Both the position numbers and the translations under genes were made by a program. Under the pieces are notes generated by a model, which saw only the letters and a list, made by a program, of their open reading frames with translations, did not search any database and was not told where the DNA came from. Of a stretch of DNA of 58,696 nucleotides, positions 27,337-34,588 are shown in pieces. Source of the stretch: CALVGQ01 sp964370435 (GTDB lineage: Bacteria; Bacillota_I; Bacilli_A; Erysipelotrichales; Erysipelotrichaceae); assembly GCA_964370435.1 (NCBI GenBank), contig CAYJJG010000009.1, positions 1-58,696 of the forward strand, in the 5' to 3' direction. Numbering within the stretch: the stretch's first letter is position 1; every line of letters starts with the position of its first letter.

Positions 27337-28102
27337 GATCTTTCTCCATTAGTTCATCATCATTTAACTCGCGACCATAAATTTCTTTTAAAATATCATT
27401 ATTAATATCTTTAGTTGGTCCATCGTAAACAATTTCGCCAGCCTTAATTCCAATAATACGCTCAGCATACTTAAGTGCCAAATCTACATGATGTATATTA
27501 ATAATAATAGTGATATTCATATCTTGATTGATACGTTTAAAATCATTCATTACTGATGAAGCCATAATAGGATCCAGTGATGCAACAGGTTCATCAGCCA
27601 ATATAATATCCGGATTTTGTGCCAGTGTACGAGCTAGTGCAACACGCTGTTGTTGACCACCAGAAAGTTGATCAGCACGAATGTATGCTTTCTCTAAAAT
27701 GCCTACTTTATCTAAAGCTTCTAATGCTTCAATTTTATCATGCTTTGAAAACAATCCAATTAGCGATTGAAAAATATTCATATCAGCAACTTTCGACGTT
27801 AAAACATTATTAATTACTGTTGTTCTTTTTACCAAATTAAAAGATTGGAATACCATTCCTATTTTTCTTCTAAATTTTCTTAACTCCTTACCTTTTAATT
27901 TAGCAACATCAATCCCATTTACAGTCAACTCACCATCTGTAATTGGGTGCATTTTATTAACTGCTCTAATTAAAGTACTTTTACCTGCCCCAGATAACCC
28001 AATTATAGCTACAAATTCCCCTTGTTCAATTTGTAAACTAACATTATTTAAGGCACGTACTTTATTTCCATATACTTTTGACACATTATTAAATACTATC
28101 AT
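27326..28102 (-). CDS. phnC: Phosphonate-type ABC transporter ATP-binding protein PhnC
   Basis: The 258-residue ATPase has Walker A GLSGAGKST, the Q-loop MVFQSFNLVKR, signature LSGGQQQR, Walker B DIILADEPVASLD, and a His switch in NIHHVDLAL. The LVKRTTVINNVL segment after the Q-loop is typical of PhnC. It energises the two PhnE permeases. It lies about 70 bp after the binding-protein gene. Confidence 0.9.
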   Translation of the reverse strand: MIVFNNVSKVYGNKVRALNNVSLQIEQGEFVAIIGLSGAGKSTLIRAVNKMHPITDGELTVNGIDVAKLKGKELRKFRRKIGMVFQSFNLVKRTTVINNVLTSKVADMNIFQSLIGLFSKHDKIEALEALDKVGILEKAYIRADQLSGGQQQRVALARTLAQNPDIILADEPVASLDPIMASSVMNDFKRINQDMNITIIINIHHVDLALKYAERIIGIKAGEIVYDGPTKDINNDILKEIYGRELNDDELMEKDHAR

Positions 28103-28171
28103 AATCTTCCTCTTTCGCTTTTAAATAGATAAGGATAAGGCTAAAAAAGCCTTATCCAAGTTAAATTAATA

Positions 28172-29221
28172 CTATTTTGAAGTAACAAGTTCTTGTGCTT
28201 TACGTGACGAATCATAGTCAGCATCAGTAACTTCAGCATAACCTTCGTGGCTATAAATTGCAATAACTGCTTTTCCTTCTTCAGTTTGAGCTATTTCAAT
28301 AAATGCTTCTTTAAGCGCTGCAATTAATTCTGGAGTCATTATATCTGAATTTGCAGAATAAGAGATAGTATCATTCATAACACCATCAGTTACACCAATA
28401 ACATTTGTTTCTTCCCAAATGCTTAATTCACGTCCATAATCAGCAGTCCAATTTTCTGCATAATCACGACGGTAATCAGCATAACCAACACCAATATCAC
28501 ATTGCATTGATGCAAGTCTTGTAGCTGTATCGCTATAACCATCAGTTGGAACAGCTGAATCTAAATCAGTAATTTTTTTATCATAGTTATCCATTAACCA
28601 AATTGTTGGATAGATATAACCTGCACTTGAAGTTGTAGATGCACTAACACACCACACTGCACTATTTACATCTTCCCAAGTCATTGCTTCACCATTATTA
28701 ACTTTAGCTGCTAATTCTTGACCTTTTTCTGAAGGACCTGCAACTAAAATTGAACGATAATATGTAACTTGGCTATTAGAATCACCTTCAGTTGGCATCC
28801 CATCATTCCAATCTTTTGCTTCTGGAGAATCTTTACTTAAACCAGCACGAGTTGCAGCTAGTAATAATTCTGCTCCATCTTCGTGATATAAAACATAAGT
28901 TCCTGCAGGAATAAATGCAAGATCTACCCCACCAGTTGCTAAAGCTTCACCAGCAGCATTATAATCAGCACCTACTGAAATATCTACGTTAGCTACATCA
29001 AATCCTTTTGTTGCTAAAGCATCCGTTAAAAGTGCTTTTAGTGGATCTGTTGCAACTGTGATGTCTTCAACACCACGGCTAGGTACGAATTGAATTGAAA
29101 TTTCTTCAACTGCTACGTTAGTAGTTCCATCAGTCGATGGTGTAGTGGTTGCTTCTGGTTGCTCAGTTGTACAGCCTGCAACTAAAAGTAGCATTGCTAA
29201 TAAAACCAAAATTTTTTTCAT
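28172..29221 (-). CDS. phnD: Phosphonate/phosphite-type ABC transporter binding lipoprotein PhnD
   Basis: The 349-residue protein starts with a lipoprotein signal peptide with lipobox LVAGC (Cys17) and a Thr/Pro-rich linker. The body is a PhnD-type periplasmic-binding fold with FVPSRGVEDI near the start and VDLAFIPAGTYVLYH, the segment where this family contacts the ligand phosphorus group. A longer reading frame starts at 29260, but the ATG at 29221 gives a clean signal peptide and has GGGAGG upstream. It is the first gene of the phnDCEE-nucleotidase operon. No carbon-phosphorus lyase or phosphonatase genes are in the window, so the true ligand is open. Confidence 0.9.
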   Translation of the reverse strand: MKKILVLLAMLLLVAGCTTEQPEATTTPSTDGTTNVAVEEISIQFVPSRGVEDITVATDPLKALLTDALATKGFDVANVDISVGADYNAAGEALATGGVDLAFIPAGTYVLYHEDGAELLLAATRAGLSKDSPEAKDWNDGMPTEGDSNSQVTYYRSILVAGPSEKGQELAAKVNNGEAMTWEDVNSAVWCVSASTTSSAGYIYPTIWLMDNYDKKITDLDSAVPTDGYSDTATRLASMQCDIGVGYADYRRDYAENWTADYGRELSIWEETNVIGVTDGVMNDTISYSANSDIMTPELIAALKEAFIEIAQTEEGKAVIAIYSHEGYAEVTDADYDSSRKAQELVTSK

Positions 29222-29240
29222 GAATTTATTTTCCTCCCAT

Positions 29241-29287
29241 GGATATATATCCAATTTCATTGTATCTTATTATATTAGTAATATCAA
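29241..29287 (-). promoter_or_regulatory. Promoter of the phn operon with palindrome at the start point
   Basis: Minus strand: TTGATA (29282-29287), 17-bp spacer, TACAAT (29259-29264). The predicted start point falls at the edge of a perfect 12-bp palindrome GGATATATATCC (29241-29252), which could be an operator. Confidence 0.65.
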
Positions 29288-29325
29288 ACTTTATTATCTT
29301 TATTAACAAATTCTTAACAACTTAA

Positions 29326-29361
29326 AAAATCCCTTATATTTTTTAATATACAAGAGATTTT
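29326..29361 (-). terminator. Terminator after the EF-G-like gene
   Basis: Minus strand: AAAATC/GATTTT outer stem continued by CTT/AAG and ATATT/AATAT with small bulges, then a TTTTTT run. Confidence 0.6.
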
Positions 29362-29380
29362 AATTCCATTATTTTACTTC

Positions 29381-31453
29381 TTAATCCTCAGCCTCTGCAT
29401 TATTTTTAGCTTCTTTAATAACTTTATCTGAAACTAATGGAGGTGCTGGCTCATAACGATCGAAAATCATTGTAAATTCACCTCGACCTTGAGTCATTGA
29501 ACGAAGTTCAGTAGCATAAGATTGCATTTCTGACATTGGCACTTCAGCTTCTACTTGTTGTACATCACCATTTAAATTCATACCCATAACCATACCACGA
29601 CGTTTATTAACATCACCCATTATCGTACCTGTGAATTCTTCTGGTATTAATATTTCAACTTTCCCAATAGGCTCTAGTAAGATTGGCTTAGCTTGAGGAA
29701 TACCTGCTTTATAAGCTAGTCTTGCAGCTGATTTAAAAGCAATTTCCTTTGAATCAACATCATGATAAGATCCATCATATAAAACTGCTTTAACACCTAC
29801 AACCTTATAACCTGCTAAAACACCTTTTTCCATGCATTCTCTTAAACCTGATTCCACTGCTGGAAAATATTGACGCGGAACAGAACCACCAAATACATCT
29901 TCTTCAAAGATCATTTCTTCTTCATCTGTAGGTTCAAAGCGAATCCACACATGACCATACTGTCCTGCACCACCTGTTTGTTTTTTGTGCTTTCCTTCTA
30001 CTTCTACTTTACCACGAATTGTTTCACGATATTGTACTTTTGGCTTAGTAGTAGTTACTTCTACTTTATATTTTGTCTTAAGTTTATTAATAAGCACATC
30101 TATTTGTTGATCACCTAATGCATATAATACCGTTTCTTTCGTCTCAGTATTTCGTACTATTTTAATTGATTTATCTTCATCAGACATTTTAGCCAAGGCG
30201 AAACTTACTTTATCTTCATCTGCTTTAGTTTTAGGCCAAATAGCTACCCCTAACATCGGCATAGGATATTTCGTCGCTTCATACACTACCGGTTTAGCTT
30301 TACTAGCTAATGTATCATTAGTTTCGGTATGCTGTAGTTTAATAACAGCACCGATATCACCAGTAAATAATTTACCAACTGCAACTTGTACTTTACCTTT
30401 CATTATAAAGATTTGATTGATTTTTTCAGCCTCATCTTTTTGAACATTAATAACTTGTGCATCTGTAGTTAGAATTCCTGTCATCACTTTAATTAATGAA
30501 ATTTTTCCTACAAATGGATCAACTATGGTTTTATATACAAAGGCAGTAAATTGTTCTTTTTCATTAGTTTCTAGGGCAACTTCATTACCCTTAACATCTT
30601 TACAAGCCACTGTACCTTTTTCTGCATAGCATGGGAAATATTCGCTAATTAAATCCAGTAATCTTTCAATACCAACACATTTTGTTGCACTTCCACAGTA
30701 GATTGGACGAATTTCACCACTACGAACCCCAATTCTAAGTCCTTTAGCTATTTCATTTTCATCAAAAGTTTCTCCTGAGAAATATTTTTCCATTAAATCA
30801 TCATCACCCATAGCAATAGCTTCAGCAATTTGTTCGTAATAAAGATTAACTTTCTCTACATATTCTGATGGAACTTCTTGTGCGTTTACAGCATCATTGT
30901 AATACCATGCTTTTTTTCTTAAAATATTAATACTTCCTACTACTTCACCATTCTCACGAATTGGCATTTCAAATGGAATGATTGTTTTTCCAAAACGTTC
31001 ACGCAGCTCATTATAAGTGCGTTCAAACGAAGCATTTTCATCATCCATCTTGTTCACAAAGAAGATTGTTGGCAGTTTCTTTTCAGTTGCTAAACGATAT
31101 GCTTTTTCAGTTCCTGCTTCAACACCATCTTTTCCGCTCACACAGATTAATGCATTATCGGCAACCGCAAGACCAGAGCGCATCTCACCTTCATAATCTA
31201 AGTATCCAGGAGTATCTATATAATTAATTTTACATTTTTTCCATTCTACTGGAACAATAGAGGTATAAACAGAATAACCTCTTTTAATTTCTTCTTGATC
31301 ATAATCCGAAGTGCTATTACCATCCAATGTTTTTGACATGCGATCGATTTCTTTAGTAAAGTAAAGCGATGCCTCTACAACACTTGTTTTTCCACTTCCA
31401 CTATGACCGAGTAAAACAATGTTTCTTATTTCATTTGCTAAATAATCCTTCAT
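29381..31453 (-). CDS. fusA2: Elongation factor G-like translational GTPase
   Basis: The 690-residue protein has the five-domain layout of EF-G. GTPase motifs are GHSGSGKT (16-23), where true EF-G has AHIDAGKT, DTPGYLDYEGE in switch II, and NKMDDEN. Domain IV includes TGGAGQYGHVWIRFEP, and the C-terminus has the EF-G domain V fold. The altered P-loop places it with EF-G paralogues (FusA2-type), not with the housekeeping factor. Such paralogues may act in ribosome recycling, stress or antibiotic protection; the role here is unknown. It follows the ankyrin gene by 18 bp, and the pair sits behind an unusual leader with a short ORF and a terminator. Confidence 0.85.
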   Translation of the reverse strand: MKDYLANEIRNIVLLGHSGSGKTSVVEASLYFTKEIDRMSKTLDGNSTSDYDQEEIKRGYSVYTSIVPVEWKKCKINYIDTPGYLDYEGEMRSGLAVADNALICVSGKDGVEAGTEKAYRLATEKKLPTIFFVNKMDDENASFERTYNELRERFGKTIIPFEMPIRENGEVVGSINILRKKAWYYNDAVNAQEVPSEYVEKVNLYYEQIAEAIAMGDDDLMEKYFSGETFDENEIAKGLRIGVRSGEIRPIYCGSATKCVGIERLLDLISEYFPCYAEKGTVACKDVKGNEVALETNEKEQFTAFVYKTIVDPFVGKISLIKVMTGILTTDAQVINVQKDEAEKINQIFIMKGKVQVAVGKLFTGDIGAVIKLQHTETNDTLASKAKPVVYEATKYPMPMLGVAIWPKTKADEDKVSFALAKMSDEDKSIKIVRNTETKETVLYALGDQQIDVLINKLKTKYKVEVTTTKPKVQYRETIRGKVEVEGKHKKQTGGAGQYGHVWIRFEPTDEEEMIFEEDVFGGSVPRQYFPAVESGLRECMEKGVLAGYKVVGVKAVLYDGSYHDVDSKEIAFKSAARLAYKAGIPQAKPILLEPIGKVEILIPEEFTGTIMGDVNKRRGMVMGMNLNGDVQQVEAEVPMSEMQSYATELRSMTQGRGEFTMIFDRYEPAPPLVSDKVIKEAKNNAEAED

Positions 31454-31471
31454 CTTATTCTCCTCTATTAT

Positions 31472-32140
31472 CTATTTTAGTAATTCCTTTAAATCAGCTA
31501 AGCATTCCACACGTACATAGTGAATAGCTTTGTTTTTATCGGTATCGATAACTTCTTTATCAGCACCATGCTCCAATAAATACACCACCAATTCTTTTAT
31601 TCCACTATAAGCTGCACGCATTAATGCAGTTGTTCCATTATTGTCTCGTGCATTAATATCAGCTTCGGCATCCACTAATAAAGTTATAATATCTGCTTTA
31701 CATCCAAGTACTGCTTCCATTAACGCTGTTCTTCCTTTTTCATCTCTTGCGTTTACATTCGCTCCATTACCAATTAAATAATGACAAACATCAAACTCTC
31801 CTAAGAAAGCAGCACGCATTAAAGCTGTACGTCCATTATTGTCATGACTATTAACATCACTTCCACCAACAACTAACATTTTACAAATTTCTAAATAGCC
31901 TTTTTTAGCAGCTCCCATTAATGATGTTTTATTATTTAAATCGCGTTGTCTAACATTAGCACCATTATCTAGTAAAAAACGTACTATGTCTTCATAACCT
32001 CGTTTTGAACTACGCATTAATGCTGTTCTACCATCACCAGAAGCTACATTAACATCTGCTCCTTGAGCTACAGTTGCACAAACCTTCGCAAAATCGCCTG
32101 CTGCTGCAGCATCCCAAAATTCTTTGTTTAATTGATCCAT
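31472..32140 (-). CDS. Ankyrin-repeat protein
   Basis: The 222-residue protein consists almost entirely of about six ankyrin repeats with the pattern D-x-x-G-R-T-A-L-M-R-A-A (for example at residues 33-42, 99-110 and 131-142). No signal peptide, membrane helix or catalytic domain is present, so it is probably a cytosolic protein-binding module. The ribosome binding site AAGGAGG is strong. There is no room for a promoter between the terminator hairpin at 32171-32193 and this gene, so transcription probably arrives through that hairpin or from within the short leader ORF. It is coupled to an EF-G-like GTPase, which may be its partner (inference). Confidence 0.85.
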   Translation of the reverse strand: MDQLNKEFWDAAAAGDFAKVCATVAQGADVNVASGDGRTALMRSSKRGYEDIVRFLLDNGANVRQRDLNNKTSLMGAAKKGYLEICKMLVVGGSDVNSHDNNGRTALMRAAFLGEFDVCHYLIGNGANVNARDEKGRTALMEAVLGCKADIITLLVDAEADINARDNNGTTALMRAAYSGIKELVVYLLEHGADKEVIDTDKNKAIHYVRVECLADLKELLK

Positions 32141-32170
32141 AGATTTTCCTCCTTGTTTAGACCACTAAAA

Positions 32171-32193
32171 AAGATGGACATACTAATCCATCT
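32171..32193 (-). terminator. Leader terminator or attenuator before the ankyrin/EF-G-like operon
   Basis: Minus strand: AAGATGG and CCATCTT form a perfect seven-pair stem with a nine-base loop, followed by TTTTTTA. It starts inside the stop region of the 24-codon leader ORF and ends about 30 nt before the ankyrin start. Confidence 0.75.
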
Positions 32194-32267
32194 TAAAAGT
32201 TATGTGGAAACGCACAAGTGCCCCCGTTTTGATATAAGGTTATAGGATAGGGAACAAAAGCACTCAT
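32193..32267 (-). CDS. 24-residue leader peptide or small protein
   Basis: A minus-strand ORF of 24 codons plus TAA starts with ATG, preceded by AGGTGG four bases upstream. The peptide begins MSAFVPYPITLYQNGG and ends in a TCAFPHNF tail; it has three prolines, two tyrosines and one cysteine. It has no membrane helix. A good promoter lies 25 bp upstream (TTGTAA-17-TACAAT), and an intrinsic terminator begins right at its stop codon. A strong site, a dedicated promoter and a terminator argue that it is really translated. It could be a regulatory leader peptide for the downstream ankyrin/EF-G-like genes or an independent small protein. I do not recognise its sequence. Confidence 0.55.
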   Translation of the reverse strand: MSAFVPYPITLYQNGGTCAFPHNF

Positions 32268-32291
32268 GACTCCACCTCTCTTCTTATATTA

Positions 32292-32320
32292 ATTGTAACC
32301 GCTATCATAATTTTTTACAA
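32292..32320 (-). promoter_or_regulatory. Sigma-A promoter of the leader ORF / ankyrin operon
   Basis: Minus strand: TTGTAA (32315-32320), 17-bp spacer, TACAAT (32292-32297). It lies just after the mscS stop codon and 25 bp before the 24-codon ORF. Confidence 0.7.
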
Positions 32321-32338
32321 GCTTATTTTTTGTGAAAA

Positions 32339-33175
32339 TTATTTCACAATACTATATGTTGGAAATGGGATAGCGATGCCTTTTTGATCAAATTTTTCTT
32401 TGACTGACTTGCGTAAATTACAACACACCAAAAGTCCATCAGATGCATTATTGGTATCGAAGGCTAATCTCAAATCAACACTATAATCATTTAAGTTAAA
32501 TACAACACACGCTATATTTTGATTTTCAACACCTTCCTCCTTTATAATAAGGTCTTGATTTCTTGCCTCTTCTAAAATAACTTCAATAGCTTGATCGACA
32601 TTACTATCATAACTAATAGAAAAAATAAGAAAATTACGATATGGATAATGACTATCTTTATTTTCGATAATACTACTATTCATAATACTATTAGGAATAA
32701 CTATCTCTGTATTATTAAATGTCACTAATATAGTATGTCTAAGTCCGATTTCTTTGATATGTCCAGTAATATTTTTTTCAGGAATGCTTATTAAATCTTC
32801 CACTCTAAATGGTTGATAAAAAGCTAAGAAAAAACCTCCTACGATATTTGACATAGATTCTTGAGAAGCTAAAGCTAACGCTACCCCAAGAACACTAGAA
32901 GTACCTAACAATATAGTGCCTAAAGAGGAAAAAGCTTTAAATTGAATTAAAATTAAATAGATTAATATAGCGTAAACTACTACTTTAATAATCTTCTGCG
33001 TAAAATCAACTATAGTTTCTGCAGACTTCCCTTTAGTTAAAATCATTCTTTTACCAATTTTTTTATATGTACGTATAATTATTCGACTTAAAATAACTAA
33101 AACAAAAGCATAAACTGCTGTTAAAATAAATCCCATTTGGGTATATTGTATACCTATTTCTAATAATTCTTTCAT
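32339..33175 (-). CDS. mscS: Small-conductance mechanosensitive channel (MscS family)
   Basis: The 278-residue protein has three N-terminal membrane helices (~15-35, ~65-85, ~90-115) and an MscS core. The pore helix region reads LGVALALASQESMSNIVGGFF, and the beta domain includes QPFRVEDLISI and NSIMNSSIIENKD. MscS channels open on membrane tension and release solutes during hypo-osmotic shock. A small palindrome GTGAAA-ATTA-TTTCAC overlaps the stop codon but has no T run on the coding strand, so transcription may continue into the leader of the next operon. Confidence 0.9.
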   Translation of the reverse strand: MKELLEIGIQYTQMGFILTAVYAFVLVILSRIIIRTYKKIGKRMILTKGKSAETIVDFTQKIIKVVVYAILIYLILIQFKAFSSLGTILLGTSSVLGVALALASQESMSNIVGGFFLAFYQPFRVEDLISIPEKNITGHIKEIGLRHTILVTFNNTEIVIPNSIMNSSIIENKDSHYPYRNFLIFSISYDSNVDQAIEVILEEARNQDLIIKEEGVENQNIACVVFNLNDYSVDLRLAFDTNNASDGLLVCCNLRKSVKEKFDQKGIAIPFPTYSIVK

Positions 33176-33231
33176 ATGTACCTGCTTTCTAGAATAACAC
33201 TATAGTTTATTATTCACTAATCTATGTAAAA

Positions 33232-33256
33232 AGGCAACAATATTATATCGTTGCCT
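33232..33256 (-). terminator. Terminator of the minus-strand peptidoglycan-binding gene
   Basis: AGGCAAC / GTTGCCT, seven pairs, eleven-base loop, followed on the minus strand by TTTTTAC. Confidence 0.75.
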
Positions 33257-33262
33257 CTAAAC

Positions 33263-33940
33263 TTAATATAAAATAGCATCAAGACGATTATCATCAGGAT
33301 GAATCAACTTTAATATTGTTGTCCAAGTTTTAGATCCTACAATTCCATCAACTATCAAATTATTATCGACTTGAAATTTCCTCACAAAATAATCAAGTGT
33401 TTCATCAAACACTCCTGTTAAAGCTGGTATCGCATAACCTAATGCCCATAAATTATCTTGAAGCACAAATACTGCAACTCCAATGTCATCAATTTTCAAC
33501 TTCGGAAAAGGAACCACCCCATTGACGTGTTCAAAACTTTGATTCATATAAATGCAAGATGGCACTAAATCGATTTGTCCTACTTTAGTAAATCTATTAG
33601 AAGCTTCCAAAATTTTAACTAAGCTGATTTTCTTAGGAGAGCTAATCTGCTCAGCGCCTAAAGTAGCTGTACCTAATTTATGAACATACATACCGTTTTC
33701 TACTAATTGCCAACCACGATAAAAACCATTTTTTACAATAAATTTATATGTTCCATGATCAAAAGCATTTTCAAATGATTCTAGAAATGCTTTTGAAGAC
33801 CATATTATTCTAGAGCGATTTTTACCTAAAAATTCGCGTACAGTTAAATGTTTTAAAGTGGTATAGGGCATATCTTGATCAAGACTACGCGTATATTTTT
33901 CAATCTTATTGGTTACTTCGTTGTGTACATAAACAATCAT
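33263..33940 (-). CDS. Peptidoglycan-binding-domain protein without signal peptide
   Basis: The C-terminal ~60 residues form a PG_binding_1 (three-helix) domain, with GVFDETLDYFVRKFQVDNNL and GIVGSKTWTTIL. The remaining ~150 residues are not recognised. The open frame extends upstream to 34021 with a hydrophobic stretch, but GAGGTG sits six bases before the ATG at 33940, giving 225 residues that start MIVYVHNEV and carry no signal peptide. Upstream on this strand CATATCCTA resembles the -10 of mother-cell sigma factors. Together with the divergent PG-binding gene this suggests a spore-coat or cortex protein made in the mother cell (inference). Alternatively, the longer start would give a membrane-anchored form. 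Confidence 0.7.
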   Translation of the reverse strand: MIVYVHNEVTNKIEKYTRSLDQDMPYTTLKHLTVREFLGKNRSRIIWSSKAFLESFENAFDHGTYKFIVKNGFYRGWQLVENGMYVHKLGTATLGAEQISSPKKISLVKILEASNRFTKVGQIDLVPSCIYMNQSFEHVNGVVPFPKLKIDDIGVAVFVLQDNLWALGYAIPALTGVFDETLDYFVRKFQVDNNLIVDGIVGSKTWTTILKLIHPDDNRLDAILY

Positions 33941-33957
33941 TTTCATCACCTCATTAA

Positions 33958-34027
33958 TAGGATATGTGAAAACTATAATGACTATAGGGCATAGACATAG
34001 ATAGACATGCCATATTTTCATAACCTA
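33958..34027. promoter_or_regulatory. Divergent SigE/SigK-like -10 elements
   Basis: CATAACCTA on the plus strand (34019-34027) and CATATCCTA on the minus strand (33958-33966) both match CATAnnnTA. On the minus strand ATA lies 16 bp upstream, as in SigE promoters. The leaders would be very short, so the assignment is tentative. Confidence 0.35.
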
Positions 34028-34050
34028 AGTTAGAAAGGAGTTATGATACT

Positions 34051-34539
34051 ATGGCATTTGTAATAACTAGCGGTCATGAAGGTCTTGCAGTATTAAAGGT
34101 TCAACAATATTTAAATCATTTAACAACAATGTATCAATCTATGTCGGTTATTAAAGAAGACGGTATGTTTGGTGAGGCAACAAAAACTGCAGTAGCAGCA
34201 TTTCAAAAAGAAACAGGATTACCTGCAAACGGAGTAGTATGCACAATGACTTGGGACAAGTTAATCGCAAAATATAAAGGGATAACACCAACCCCACCTA
34301 CACCTACACCTATTGTCACTAAAGTAGCACCTCTTCAATATGGTAGTGTTGGATTAGAGGTTGAAAAAATGCAAGGATATTTAAATAAATTAGTTGTGAC
34401 ATCTCCATTATTAATCATTGATGGGCACTTTGGAACAAAAACTGAAGCTAAAGTAATTCAATATCAAATGAAAAATGCATTAACAGCTGATGGCAAAATT
34501 GGTGATATAACGTGGACTAAAATAATTGATATGATTTAA
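34051..34539 (+). CDS. Protein with two peptidoglycan-binding domains
   Basis: The 162-residue protein contains two PG_binding_1 domains (residues ~6-77 and ~95-162), each with the GxFGxxTxxAVxxFQ-type core (DGMFGEATKTAVAAFQ; DGHFGTKTEAKVIQYQ). They are joined by a Pro/Thr linker near residues 79-90. There is no signal peptide, catalytic domain or membrane helix. A strong AAAGGAG site precedes the ATG. It is divergent from another signal-less PG-binding protein. Such modules normally bind cell wall outside the membrane. Here a cytosolic, mother-cell location around the forespore cortex or coat would make sense (inference), or export by an unconventional route. Confidence 0.75.
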   Translation: MAFVITSGHEGLAVLKVQQYLNHLTTMYQSMSVIKEDGMFGEATKTAVAAFQKETGLPANGVVCTMTWDKLIAKYKGITPTPPTPTPIVTKVAPLQYGSVGLEVEKMQGYLNKLVVTSPLLIIDGHFGTKTEAKVIQYQMKNALTADGKIGDITWTKIIDMI

Positions 34540-34548
34540 AAGGTATAT

Positions 34549-34583
34549 AAAAGAATAGTTCTGATGAACTGAACTATTCTTTT
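34549..34583. terminator. Bidirectional terminator between the PG-binding gene and kbl
   Basis: AAAAGAATAGTTC and its perfect complement (13 pairs) with a nine-base loop and T runs on both strands. Confidence 0.85.
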
Positions 34584-34588
34584 TTATC

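Noticed and set aside
31472..32140. Ankyrin repeats as a DNA repeat array or CRISPR-like element
   Set aside because: The repeat is at protein level within one long frame and the DNA copies are diverged; no CRISPR-type identical repeats were seen anywhere in the window.
32332..32347. GTGAAA-ATTA-TTTCAC hairpin at the mscS stop as a terminator
   Set aside because: On the coding strand it is followed by A-rich sequence, not by a T run.
33941..34021. Hydrophobic N-terminal extension of the minus-strand PG-binding protein
   Set aside because: GAGGTG is correctly spaced for the ATG at 33940; the longer start has no ribosome site and overlaps the putative divergent promoter. Kept as an alternative only.
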